A stretch of 64,000 nucleotides of DNA, from assembly GCA_937920235.1 (NCBI GenBank), contig CALGUK010000034.1, positions 62,001 to 126,000 of the forward strand, written 5' to 3'. Numbering within the stretch: position 1 is the stretch's first letter; the number at the start of each line of letters is the position of its first letter. Shown here piece by piece: positions 45,770 to 54,646 of the stretch. The DNA comes from an uncultured Clostridia bacterium (GTDB lineage: Bacteria; Bacillota; Clostridia; Oscillospirales; Acutalibacteraceae). The notes beneath the pieces were generated by a model, which saw nothing but the letters and a program-made list of their open reading frames with translations, did not search any database and was not told where the DNA came from. The position numbers and the translations under genes are program-made.

Positions 45770-46640
45770 GAAAAATTACACTCTCACTGACATTTCAGTA
45801 ATAAAACAGGTTATGGGTAAGCATAACGTCACGTTTTCCAAGGGACTCGGTCAGAATTTCCTTGTTAACCCCACCGTCTGTCCCCGAATGGCAGACGCTG
45901 TCAGGAACAGTACCGACGGCAAAATCGGTGTTCTTGAAATCGGAGCGGGAGTAGGGGTTCTGACAAAGGAGCTTCTTGAACGTGTCGACAAGGTTGTGTG
46001 CATTGAGCTTGATACCCGTCTTTTCCCCGTTCTTGACGACACACTTTCGGGGTATGATAATCTGACCTTGATAAATGACGATATTCTCAAAGCGGATCTC
46101 AACAAAATAATAAAAGAGCAATTTGACGGTATGGAAATTTTTGTGTGCGCAAATCTGCCGTACTATATAACCTCTCCCGTTATAATGCGTCTTCTGGAGG
46201 AAAGACTCCCGTTTTCCAAAATCATCGTTATGGTGCAAAAGGAAGCCGCAGACCGCCTCTGTGCAAAGGTTGGAACAAGAGAAAGCGGTGCAGTGACAGT
46301 TGCAGTCAATTATTATGCCCGTGCAAAAAAACTGTTTGACGTCTCACGCGGGTCGTTTATGCCGAGCCCAAAGGTTGACAGCTGTGTAATCGAACTTGAC
46401 CTGACTCAGAAAGGCGATTATGCGCTTTCTGACGAAAAAATCTTTTTTAAAATGATAAAATCCGCATTTGCACAAAGAAGAAAAACAATCCTCAACTCGC
46501 TCTCAAGCGGAATGGGAATTGAAAAATCAAAAATTTCCCTTGCCGTTGAAAATGCCGGTCTCTCACCCACGGCAAGAGCCGAATCTCTTACAATGGAACA
46601 GCTCGTTTCTCTGACAAATAAAATTTGTGAGGTAATGTGA
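45762..46640 (+). CDS. rsmA: 16S rRNA dimethyladenosine transferase
   Basis: 292 residues. FSKGLGQNFLVNP, VLEIGAGVGVLTKELL and CANLPYYITSPVIMRLLEE are typical of RsmA/KsgA, which dimethylates the two adenines of the 3'-terminal 16S helix. It starts at TTG 45762, with AAGGG 8 nt upstream, overlapping the aminotransferase stop. Confidence 0.95.
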   Translation: MDKKNYTLTDISVIKQVMGKHNVTFSKGLGQNFLVNPTVCPRMADAVRNSTDGKIGVLEIGAGVGVLTKELLERVDKVVCIELDTRLFPVLDDTLSGYDNLTLINDDILKADLNKIIKEQFDGMEIFVCANLPYYITSPVIMRLLEERLPFSKIIVMVQKEAADRLCAKVGTRESGAVTVAVNYYARAKKLFDVSRGSFMPSPKVDSCVIELDLTQKGDYALSDEKIFFKMIKSAFAQRRKTILNSLSSGMGIEKSKISLAVENAGLSPTARAESLTMEQLVSLTNKICEVM

Positions 46641-46641
46641 T

Positions 46642-46899
46642 ATGAATTATAAATATAAAACTCGCGGAACCTGTTCTCGCGAAATAAAGTTTGATATGGA
46701 AGACGGAATTGTCAGAAACATCTCCTTCTTCGGTGGTTGCAACGGTAACCTTAAGGGTATTGCCGCACTTGCGGAGGGAAAGCCTGCCAAGGAAGTTATT
46801 TCCTCTCTCAAGGGCATAAAATGCGGTTTTAAGCCAACATCGTGTCCCGACCAGTTAGCTATTGCACTTCAAGAGGCACTGGATGAACAAAATCAATAA
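46642..46899 (+). CDS. TSCPD-domain small protein
   Basis: 85 residues with FFGGCNGNLKGIAALAEGKP and GFKPTSCPDQLAIAL, the TSCPD domain found alone or at the C-terminus of class II ribonucleotide reductases. Three conserved cysteines could bind a metal. Function of the stand-alone form is unknown. It begins 1 nt after rsmA and overlaps cca by 17 nt. Confidence 0.9.
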   Translation: MNYKYKTRGTCSREIKFDMEDGIVRNISFFGGCNGNLKGIAALAEGKPAKEVISSLKGIKCGFKPTSCPDQLAIALQEALDEQNQ

Positions 46900-48244
46900 T
46901 TTCAAGCCCGCCTCAAAAACCGCTGTCAATATTCTGAAGGAACACGGTTACGAGGCATTTTTGATAGGCGGCAGCGTGCGTGATTTCATTATGGGTTTAC
47001 CCATCGGAGATATAGATATCACAACAAATGCCGTGCCGTCACAGGTCAAAGAGGCTTTCAGGGATTTTCGAGTTATTGAAACGGGCATCAAACACGGAAC
47101 CGTAACCGTGCTCATACAGAACGAGCCTATTGAGATAACCACATACAGAAGAGAGGGCGCTTATTCCGACAACAGACACCCCGACAGCGTATCATTTTCG
47201 GACTCTCTTGAAGATGATGTAAAACGCAGGGATTTTACAATGAATGCCGTAGCCTACGACTTCGGCTCGGGATTTTATGATCTTACGGGCGGAATTGAAG
47301 ACATAAAATCACAGACGATAAGATGTATCGGTGAGCCGTCTGCAAGATTTCATGAGGATGCTCTGCGTATTCTCAGAGCGTTGAGATTTGCTTCTGTTCT
47401 GGGCTTCAGAATTGAAAAGAAAACCTCTGATGCCGTTCACGAATGCAGACAGCTTCTTGCCAACATTTCCGCTGAAAGAATCCGCGATGAATTCATAAAG
47501 CTTATCTGCGGAAAGAATGCGGAAAAGGTTCTCGGGGAGTATTACGACGTAATTTCTGTTTTTATTCCCGAAATATCTCCTTGCGTAAACTTCAGGCAGG
47601 AAAACCGTCATCACTGCTATGACGTTTATACACATACTCTGAAGGCTCTCGGCAACTGCAAGCCCTCTGCGGAAATCCGACTTGCTCTGTTCTTTCACGA
47701 TATTGCAAAGCCGGTGGTTGCCCGTTACGATGAAAAGGGTGAACAGCACTATTACGGACATCCCGAAAAAAGTGCATTATTAACTGAGAGCATACTGACA
47801 CGACTCAGATTTGACAATCGCACCGCAAACCGTATTGTAACGCTTGTTCGCTATCACGACTCTCCTATAGCCACAGATAACGGAATCTCCCCCGACAAAA
47901 GACACATCAAGAAAATTATGTCGCAGACAGGCAGTGAGCTTATGTATGAGCTTGTTGAGATAAAGAGATGTGATAATTCGGCCCAAAACCCTGTTTTTTA
48001 TCGTGGCGACGCTTTTTATGAGGACACCGTTTCCGTCATAAATGAAATTATTGCAGAGAACGAGTGCTTTTCGCTCAAGGACTTAAAAATTAACGGAAAC
48101 GATCTTATCGACCTGGGATTTTCGGGAAAACAGATAGGTAAAATCCTTGAAAAAGTTCTCGATAATGTCATAAAAGAAAAAATTGAGAACGATTATGATG
48201 AAATTAAGTGCTATGTTCTCAGGACTTTTCATCTTGATTCTTGA
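46883..48244 (+). CDS. cca: CCA tRNA nucleotidyltransferase
   Basis: 453 residues. AFLIGGSVRDFIMGLPIGDIDI (nucleotidyltransferase motif with the DxD), RRDFTMNAVAYD, the RNA-binding RFHEDALRILRALRFA and an HD domain (LALFFHDIAKP). It adds or repairs CCA at tRNA 3' ends. ATG 46883 has AAGAGG 6 nt upstream; an earlier in-frame ATG at 46862 is not supported by an RBS. Confidence 0.95.
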   Translation: MNKINNFKPASKTAVNILKEHGYEAFLIGGSVRDFIMGLPIGDIDITTNAVPSQVKEAFRDFRVIETGIKHGTVTVLIQNEPIEITTYRREGAYSDNRHPDSVSFSDSLEDDVKRRDFTMNAVAYDFGSGFYDLTGGIEDIKSQTIRCIGEPSARFHEDALRILRALRFASVLGFRIEKKTSDAVHECRQLLANISAERIRDEFIKLICGKNAEKVLGEYYDVISVFIPEISPCVNFRQENRHHCYDVYTHTLKALGNCKPSAEIRLALFFHDIAKPVVARYDEKGEQHYYGHPEKSALLTESILTRLRFDNRTANRIVTLVRYHDSPIATDNGISPDKRHIKKIMSQTGSELMYELVEIKRCDNSAQNPVFYRGDAFYEDTVSVINEIIAENECFSLKDLKINGNDLIDLGFSGKQIGKILEKVLDNVIKEKIENDYDEIKCYVLRTFHLDS

Positions 48245-48269
48245 CAAGTCATAATAATTTAACTATAAT
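48241..48269 (+). promoter_or_regulatory. Perfect consensus promoter for the cohesin-like gene
   Basis: TTGACA (48241-48246), 17-nt spacer, TATAAT (48264-48269). The -35 overlaps the cca stop codon. A small TTGTT-gca-AACAA palindrome lies at the predicted start of transcription. Confidence 0.8.
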
Positions 48270-48323
48270 TTTGTTGCAAACAATACAATATAATTTAAAA
48301 TAAAACTATTAAGGAGAAAAAAT

Positions 48324-49154
48324 ATGAAGAAGATTTTATCAATCATTCTTGCCGCGCTTATGCTGTTTGCGGCTGTCCCCACAGTATTTGCCGCCGGCAC
48401 TCCGGTAATCACCGCTTCTGCAAATAAGACCGCTACAAAAGCAGGAGATGAAGTCACGGTAACAGTAAAGGTTTCTCAAAATTCAAAACTTTGTGCCTTA
48501 TCCTATGAGCTCTCATACAACACAAGCGAATTTTCGTTTGTCAGCGGTTCCGCTTCATTAAAGGGTGCCTTTACATCCGAAGCAATCAACAGCTCTGTTT
48601 CAGGCAAAGTAAAATATGTAGCCGCCTCCACCACCTCACTCTCCAATTCCGCACAGACATTGTTCACGGTTAAGTTCAGGGCAAAAAAGGCCGGCGGAAC
48701 TATAAATATCAATATCAAAGAGGCTTATGTCGCTTCCGGTTCAACCTCAGAGACAAATGTAACATCAGCAGTTTCATCTGCATCAACAAAGGTTCTCCGC
48801 TTCTCTGCCGTTAAAGATTATATCGAGATCAGAGAGCCGTCCAGAACATCTATCAGATATAAGGACGGAATTGTTCTTCACGCAGATAATCTCACAACTC
48901 TTCCTTCCGGTTCATATATCAAGTGGACATCCAATAACAGTAATTTCAAAACGACGTCTTCATCAGACGGAAAGACCTGCACAATCGTCTCGAACTCCAA
49001 CGGCGATACGATTTTTACCGCAACTCTCTACAGCTCGTCAGGATCTGTTCTGGAAACGGAAACAATCGAGATGACATCCAATGCGGGCTTCTTCCAGAAA
49101 ATAGGCGGTTTCTTCCGCGGACTTTTCAATGCAACAAAGACATATGCTGAATAA
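48324..49154 (+). CDS. Secreted cohesin-like protein with Ig-like domain and amphipathic C-terminus
   Basis: 276 residues. Signal peptide ending TVFAAG; residues ~28-150 resemble a cohesin (AGDEVTVTVKVSQNSKLCAL, SYELSYNTSEFSFVSG, LFTVKFRAKKAG). Then an Ig/BIG2-like domain (about 158-250), and a hydrophobic/basic end, GFFQKIGGFFRGLFN, that could lie on the membrane. It may capture dockerin proteins such as the one at 26123. RBS AAGGAGA and a consensus promoter suggest strong expression. Confidence 0.82.
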   Translation: MKKILSIILAALMLFAAVPTVFAAGTPVITASANKTATKAGDEVTVTVKVSQNSKLCALSYELSYNTSEFSFVSGSASLKGAFTSEAINSSVSGKVKYVAASTTSLSNSAQTLFTVKFRAKKAGGTININIKEAYVASGSTSETNVTSAVSSASTKVLRFSAVKDYIEIREPSRTSIRYKDGIVLHADNLTTLPSGSYIKWTSNNSNFKTTSSSDGKTCTIVSNSNGDTIFTATLYSSSGSVLETETIEMTSNAGFFQKIGGFFRGLFNATKTYAE

Positions 49155-49176
49155 ATAATATCAATTCATAAAGTTT

Positions 49177-49205
49177 CAGACCGTGAATTTATCACGGTCT
49201 GTTTT
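49177..49205 (+). terminator. Terminator after the cohesin-like gene
   Basis: 10-bp perfect stem CAGACCGTGA / TCACGGTCTG, 5-nt loop, tail TTTTC. Confidence 0.82.
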
Positions 49206-49214
49206 CATAATAAA

Positions 49215-49243
49215 TTGATTTTTGTCGAAAAGAGTATTATAAT
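49215..49243 (+). promoter_or_regulatory. Promoter for the secreted amidase
   Basis: TTGATT (49215-49220), 17 nt, TATAAT (49238-49243), 29 nt before the ATG. Confidence 0.6.
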
Positions 49244-49271
49244 CGTTTCATAAATCTTTCGGGAGGAAATT

Positions 49272-50990
49272 ATGAGGCGATTTTTTTCTTTGCTTTTATC
49301 GTTACTGTTCGTTATATCATCTGTTTTTCCGGTGTTTGCACTCACCACAACACCGACAGCCGACAAGTCCGTTCTTTCTGCTCTTTACGAGGCTGATATC
49401 TCTACGCTGAGAGAAGCAATCGACAAGCGCATAATTTCCTGCGAAGACCTTACTTTATATTATCTCGAGAGAATCAACCGTTATAACAAGAATTATAACT
49501 GTTTTATCACTGTTTGCAAGGATGCGGTCGATGTTGCAAGAGAGAGGGATGCAGCTCTTGCAAGAGGGGAAAACAGCGGCTCACTGTTCGGTATCCCCGT
49601 TGTCATAAAGGACAATATGAATCTTACGGGATATTACACAACAAACGGTCATCATCTTGAAGACAGCGAACTTGCAGATTCCGATGCTAAAGCGGTTAGT
49701 CTGCTTATCGAGCAAGGTGCCGTGATTATAGGCAAAACAAATATGAGCACCGACGCTCAGGATGCAAGGACATCCTTCAGTAAAATTGCGGGAGAAACAA
49801 AAAACGCATACAACACTCTGCTTTCCGCAGGAGGCTCCTCGGGAGGTACAGCTGCAGCGGTAAGTCTTAATTTTGCTGCTGCGGGGCTGGGAACAGACAC
49901 CAATTCTTCTTTGCGCATTCCCGCCATACTCAATGGCTGTGTTTCCTTGAGAACTACCCTCAAAAAAATATCATTCGACGGCTGTACGCACCTTAACAAC
50001 AGCCGAGATGTTGTGGGGGCGGTAACAAAGACCGTTCAGGACCAGGCAATTATGCTGGATGTTCTCACCGAAAACAAGTATTCATTTGAAAACAATCTTG
50101 ATAAAGATGCCGTTTCAGGATTAAGGCTCGGTATTCTCTCGGAGCTTACTTATCCTGTGGAAACAACGCTGATTACCGAAGGCGACGAAGAATTAAAGGA
50201 GAAAAAAATCAAGCAATTTGACCTTCAGTACCGGATACCGAAAAATTTTGACTCGGAAATCTCGTCAGTCTTCAGAACCGCCGTCACCAATTTAAGAAAT
50301 TGCGGAGCAGAGGTAACCGAGGTTTCCATGCCGGAGCTTTTCGAAGCCGCATATCTCACCTTTGAAAAGCACGAATTTTCAATAAAAGCCGAATTTTACA
50401 ACAAAATTAAAGCTTTTATGAAAGCCAATAACCTTGATGCTCTGATTTTTCCCACCTATACCTCCTCGCCGCTTAAAACGGGAATGGACAGCACCGGCAA
50501 AAAGTGGAATGTATGGAGTCAGGTATTTCTCAATAACTGTCGTGTGATTTCGCCGTCTGCCTCTATGCCCGAAATGTCAATGCTTATAGGTTATCATTCA
50601 TCCGGAGCAGGAATCGGTATGGAAATTCTTGCGGACAAAAACTGTGAACAGCTTCTTCTCAATATAGCGTACACATATTCGGAAAGATACGGTTGCCGAA
50701 TTGCCCCGACGGGAGCTCCCGATATTTATATCTCTCACCGCACGGAAAGTCTCGGTGAAATTGCAAATAAATACGATATTCCGGTAATCTCGGATAATGT
50801 CAACACAGAAAATCCAACCGAAAACACTTCAGAATATACCGAGCCGTCGTCAAAAGAAATCGGAACTGATACTGCTGTTACAAAACCCCCGACGGAAAAT
50901 AATCTTTTCCCCGTAATTGCGGCAACTGTGACAATTTTATCAACAGCTATCGTTATCTGTATCGTTTTTGCCGTTAAAAGAAAGAGATAA
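49272..50990 (+). CDS. Secreted, membrane-anchored amidase-signature enzyme
   Basis: 572 residues. Signal peptide (about 1-24), then an amidase-signature domain: FGIPVVIKDNMN (catalytic Lys), AGGSSGGTAAAVSLNF (cis-Ser) and GTDTNSSLRIPA (nucleophile Ser). A Thr/Glu/Pro-rich stretch and a C-terminal helix followed by KRKR form an anchor. Unlike GatA it is outside the cell, so it probably acts on an exogenous amide or wall component. The usual GTDTGGS motif reads GTDTNSS. Confidence 0.87.
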   Translation: MRRFFSLLLSLLFVISSVFPVFALTTTPTADKSVLSALYEADISTLREAIDKRIISCEDLTLYYLERINRYNKNYNCFITVCKDAVDVARERDAALARGENSGSLFGIPVVIKDNMNLTGYYTTNGHHLEDSELADSDAKAVSLLIEQGAVIIGKTNMSTDAQDARTSFSKIAGETKNAYNTLLSAGGSSGGTAAAVSLNFAAAGLGTDTNSSLRIPAILNGCVSLRTTLKKISFDGCTHLNNSRDVVGAVTKTVQDQAIMLDVLTENKYSFENNLDKDAVSGLRLGILSELTYPVETTLITEGDEELKEKKIKQFDLQYRIPKNFDSEISSVFRTAVTNLRNCGAEVTEVSMPELFEAAYLTFEKHEFSIKAEFYNKIKAFMKANNLDALIFPTYTSSPLKTGMDSTGKKWNVWSQVFLNNCRVISPSASMPEMSMLIGYHSSGAGIGMEILADKNCEQLLLNIAYTYSERYGCRIAPTGAPDIYISHRTESLGEIANKYDIPVISDNVNTENPTENTSEYTEPSSKEIGTDTAVTKPPTENNLFPVIAATVTILSTAIVICIVFAVKRKR

Positions 50991-50991
50991 A

Positions 50992-51025
50992 AATAAGGAC
51001 TTATCGCAAATGATAAGTCCTTATT
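50992..51025. terminator. Bidirectional terminator
   Basis: 14-bp perfect stem AATAAGGACTTATC / GATAAGTCCTTATT with a 6-nt loop, shared by the amidase and the convergent PBP gene, whose stop codon lies in the stem. Confidence 0.88.
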
Positions 51026-52424
51026 TATTTGTGTATTGAGTTTTTACCTGTTTCATAACCGCTGAGGCAATCGGGACAGCACTTTTTATTGCCGATGTTG
51101 AGTCCTCCACAACAACTATAATTGCAAAAGGCATTTCTTCAAGCTGGGAGTAACCGACAAAAAGCGCATTCGGATTAGCATCCTCGTCATCACTTATTTC
51201 AGCCGTTCCCGTTTTGCCGCACATCTTCATCTTCGGAAAATATGAATCACCGTATTGATTTTTCACATTTGACCGCAAAAGGTTATCAAGACTTTTTGCA
51301 ACCGACGGAGAGAAAAGCTCTGACAGCTCCTCTGTTTTTTCGTAAAAAACAACTTCTCCCTCGGGATTTTTGATTTCGCTGACAAGATACGGCGACACGG
51401 CTGTTCCGTTATTTGCGACGGCAGAAACAATTGTCAGCATCTGGCAGGGATTGACGAGAGTCGTATATTGACCGATGCCTGCCCATCCCAGATCAAGCGC
51501 TTTTGCTTCGGAAAGATTTATCTTGCTCTTTGCACATCGTATTTTATCGCTGACCGTGATGTTAGTATTGTTAAATCCAAGTCTTTCTGCTGTGGCAGTC
51601 AACTTTTCCGTGCCGAGCTCCTCGGCAACGGCGGCAAACACACAATTACAGGATTTATTCATTGCCTGCTCAAAATTGACGGTTCCGTGAGTCCCGCTGC
51701 AAATCACATATCCCTCGCCTATCTGAATTTTACCTTCACATTTAAAGCTTCTGCCGTAAATATCCGGAATATTTTCGATTGCACAGGCGGCTGTAATAAT
51801 TTTAAAGGTTGAACCGGGAGTATAAAGACCTGAGAAAAATCTGTTCATATATACTCCATCGTATTTTCCGGTTGTATCCGTTGCGATGTCCTGCGGCTTA
51901 TTGAGAATATCATAAGTCGGGTTTGAAACAATGCAAACCAACTCTCCCGTACGGTAATTCATAACGGCGACCGTTCCCTTTTTACTGCCGAGAGCCTTAT
52001 ATGCGGTTTCACAGACCTGCGAATTTATTGTGAGTGTTATATCGTTTCCCTTACCGTACCTCTTCAGATTATATACACCGTCAACAAGAGTATATCCCGT
52101 CAGTTCATCCTTAAATGCCGTCTGAACTCCCCCGGCAATATACCCGGCACTGTCGCCCACCGTATGAAGTGTGGAAAGCCTTACGTTTTTGTTTTTACTG
52201 TACTCTCTTACTCCGTTATTTGATGTAACGAGAATATTGCCCTCGACATCCTTGATGTCACCTGCTGTTGCAAGCGAGCCCGATGAATACAGATGTCTGT
52301 TGGCTCTGTTCATTGCCCAATCGGCAGAGTTTGAAACAAGATTATAAAAAAGCAGTCCGCACCCTGCAAGAAAGAGCAGTATTATCGCATAAAGCGTCAG
52401 AGCTCTGCGTGAAATCGATTTCAT
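51021..52424 (-). CDS. Class B penicillin-binding protein (PbpA-type)
   Basis: 467 residues. One N-terminal helix (about 10-30), then a transpeptidase domain with STFK (TPGSTFKIITAAC), SCN (NKSCNCVFAAVAEEL) and KTG (KMCGKTGTAEISDDE). It is shorter than the PBP2 at 28999 and resembles PbpA of FHA-FtsW/RodA clusters. Its ATG overlaps the ftsW-type stop by 4 nt. Confidence 0.92.
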   Translation of the reverse strand: MKSISRRALTLYAIILLFLAGCGLLFYNLVSNSADWAMNRANRHLYSSGSLATAGDIKDVEGNILVTSNNGVREYSKNKNVRLSTLHTVGDSAGYIAGGVQTAFKDELTGYTLVDGVYNLKRYGKGNDITLTINSQVCETAYKALGSKKGTVAVMNYRTGELVCIVSNPTYDILNKPQDIATDTTGKYDGVYMNRFFSGLYTPGSTFKIITAACAIENIPDIYGRSFKCEGKIQIGEGYVICSGTHGTVNFEQAMNKSCNCVFAAVAEELGTEKLTATAERLGFNNTNITVSDKIRCAKSKINLSEAKALDLGWAGIGQYTTLVNPCQMLTIVSAVANNGTAVSPYLVSEIKNPEGEVVFYEKTEELSELFSPSVAKSLDNLLRSNVKNQYGDSYFPKMKMCGKTGTAEISDDEDANPNALFVGYSQLEEMPFAIIVVVEDSTSAIKSAVPIASAVMKQVKTQYTNK

Positions 52425-53653
52425 TGACGGACACCTCCGTATCTGTAGGTGCTTCTGTCAACAGCCTTTATAAATGCCAACAGCATCCAACAGCTTATTA
52501 TGCTCGATCCGCCTCGGCTTACAAACGGTAAAGTTACACCGGTAAGCGGCAGAATATCGTTTACTCCGAATACGTTAAGTGCCGCCTGAAATAACATAAG
52601 CGATGCAGCCGCACACGCACAAATAGCATAGAAAGAAGACCTTGCATATTTTGAATGTCTTATGGAATACACAAGCAGAGCCACATATGAAAGCAGAATT
52701 GCGCCCGCCATAATCATTCCGAATTCCTCACATACAACACCGAATACGAGATCCTCCGTCGCCGCAAATATATCACGGAGCTTTCCGTTACCCAGACCGA
52801 CACCGAAAAGTCCGCCGCTCGCAGAATATATCATCGTTCTTGTCTGCTGATAACCCGATGAATCAAAATATTCCCATACGTGACCGTATGCCGCAAATCT
52901 GTTTGCAACATATGGACGGAACACCAGCACGAGCAATCCGCCCATCAGAGCGACAGTACAAACCAAAGCAATCGTTCTGATGTCTCCGGAACGCATAAAG
53001 GATATCACGATAAAGGTGAAAAAGAAAATCAACGCAGTTCCGAAATCGTACATCAGAAATAACGCTCCGACGCATCCTAAAGCAAAAACAATAAATTTTG
53101 TAAGACTGCGATTGGACTGGAGCTTTTCAAGCGTTGCCGCACCGACAAAAATGAAAGCCACCTTAACGAGCTCCGACGGCTGAATTGACATTGAGCCTAT
53201 ATATATCCAGTTTTTTGCACCATTTGTGATTTTTGCAAAAACAAGAGTAAAGGCCAGAAGTCCCAACGCTGCAACCGCAACGGGCACTCTCATCGAAATA
53301 CAGAATTTCAGATCTCTCATTATCCATTGAAGAAGAACAAAGCCGACTATACCGATAACAACGGCAATAAACTGCTTTATAATTCCGTCAGGATACACGC
53401 TGGCGGTAATTGATAATCCTATTGATGTCAGCAGAAAGGCTATCAGCTCGACCTCAAAACCGCGTCGCTTAAGTATCAGTCTTGCACCGATAAAATATGC
53501 ATATTCGATCATAATATATCCGCCGAAGGATATAACGATATTTTTGATGTATTCTTCCGCTACGGAAGTTACAAGTGAAAAAAGGCAAATCAACTGAAAC
53601 AATGTTATTACAAACATCATAATGTAAGGATTTACGTTTTTTACTTTATTCAT
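52421..53653 (-). CDS. FtsW/RodA-type SEDS glycosyltransferase
   Basis: 410 residues, ten or so membrane helices. SEDS features: IYIGSMSIQPSELVKVAFI, ASGGLFGVGLGNGK, CEEFGMIMAG and PLTGVTLPFVSRGGSSI. SEDS proteins polymerise peptidoglycan together with a class B PBP, which here is the next gene. Confidence 0.93.
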   Translation of the reverse strand: MNKVKNVNPYIMMFVITLFQLICLFSLVTSVAEEYIKNIVISFGGYIMIEYAYFIGARLILKRRGFEVELIAFLLTSIGLSITASVYPDGIIKQFIAVVIGIVGFVLLQWIMRDLKFCISMRVPVAVAALGLLAFTLVFAKITNGAKNWIYIGSMSIQPSELVKVAFIFVGAATLEKLQSNRSLTKFIVFALGCVGALFLMYDFGTALIFFFTFIVISFMRSGDIRTIALVCTVALMGGLLVLVFRPYVANRFAAYGHVWEYFDSSGYQQTRTMIYSASGGLFGVGLGNGKLRDIFAATEDLVFGVVCEEFGMIMAGAILLSYVALLVYSIRHSKYARSSFYAICACAAASLMLFQAALNVFGVNDILPLTGVTLPFVSRGGSSIISCWMLLAFIKAVDRSTYRYGGVRQ

Positions 53654-53686
53654 ATTTTATCACCTGCCTTTTAATCCTCTCCGCAA

Positions 53687-54403
53687 TCATTTATCCTCAT
53701 ACAGAAAAGCAAAGTCCCCGATTCTGATAACATCGCCGTCTTCTATTCTTATGTGACCGTTGACCGCTTCGCCGTTGACAGTAGTTTTTGTGATTGTTCC
53801 GAAATCCGCGACATACCAGATTCCGCTTTGTCTGACTAACTCTGCCTGTTTACGTGATATATAGGGAGCTGAAATTTCAATATTGCTTCCCTGTTGTCTG
53901 CCGATAGTAATATAATCGCCGTCCAGACGGAATTCACTTCCGTCAACTATATTTACAAGCTTCGCCTCGGCTGTTTTCTCACTTTTTTTCTGTTTGTAAT
54001 CATCACTTGCATCATTTCCGATATAAAACTTCATAATTGCCGTTCCGAATGCAATGATATCACCGTCAGACAGCTTTGCCTGCTTTTCAATTTTCTGCTG
54101 ATTGACGTAAACTCCCGTTTTCGATTCCGTATCAAAAACATAAAAGCCGTCTTTTCTGAGAGCTACAACGGCATGGGAGCGGGAAACGGTGGAGTTTGAA
54201 AAACAGATGTCGCAGAATTTACTTCTGCCAACTGAGGTTTCATAGCAAGTTATCGGGTATTGCTTATCACTCGCCATATCCGCAAGCACAGCATACACCT
54301 TTTTGTCGGGACGCAGACGGATAAGCGACCAGACACAGTTGAGAATTACCGCGATGGCAAGAAAACAAAGTATATATCGCAAAATGTATTCAAGTGCTTC
54401 CAT
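53687..54403 (-). CDS. Membrane-anchored protein with two FHA domains
   Basis: 238 residues. An N-terminal helix (about 8-27), then two FHA domains: the first with VGRSKFCDICFSNSTVSRSHA (about 58-80), the second with ITIGRQQGSNIEISAPYISR (about 165-185). FHA domains bind phosphothreonine, so this gene and the SEDS/PBP pair form the known FHA-FtsW-PBP arrangement, probably tuned by a Ser/Thr kinase not in this window. RBS AAAGGAGGG. Confidence 0.9.
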   Translation of the reverse strand: MEALEYILRYILCFLAIAVILNCVWSLIRLRPDKKVYAVLADMASDKQYPITCYETSVGRSKFCDICFSNSTVSRSHAVVALRKDGFYVFDTESKTGVYVNQQKIEKQAKLSDGDIIAFGTAIMKFYIGNDASDDYKQKKSEKTAEAKLVNIVDGSEFRLDGDYITIGRQQGSNIEISAPYISRKQAELVRQSGIWYVADFGTITKTTVNGEAVNGHIRIEDGDVIRIGDFAFLYEDK

Positions 54404-54448
54404 TCTTGTCCCTCCTTTAATTTATAGTATTACCAATTTTATACTATT

Positions 54449-54477
54449 AGGATAACTTTTAAAAATATTGTTGTCAA
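54449..54477 (-). promoter_or_regulatory. Promoter for the FHA-SEDS-PBP operon
   Basis: Minus strand TTGACA (54477-54472), 17 nt, TATCCT (54454-54449). Nothing else is recognised in the 54404-54585 gap. Confidence 0.5.
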
Positions 54478-54585
54478 TGTGATTACAGATAATGTAATAA
54501 ATTTTTAATTTTTCTGTAACAAAACCCGCTTAAAGCAAAACATCCGCAATACGATATCCCATTTTGTTTTATACTTATAAACAAA

Positions 54586-54618
54586 ATGACACCCTCACAA
54601 AACTTGTGAAAGTGTCAT
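54586..54618 (-). terminator. Terminator after the flavodiiron gene
   Basis: Minus strand 15-bp stem ATGACACTTTCACAA / TTGTGAGGGTGTCAT, 3-nt loop, tail TTTGTTT. Confidence 0.85.
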
Positions 54619-54646
54619 ATCAGATTACATATCTTTTAAATCTGAC

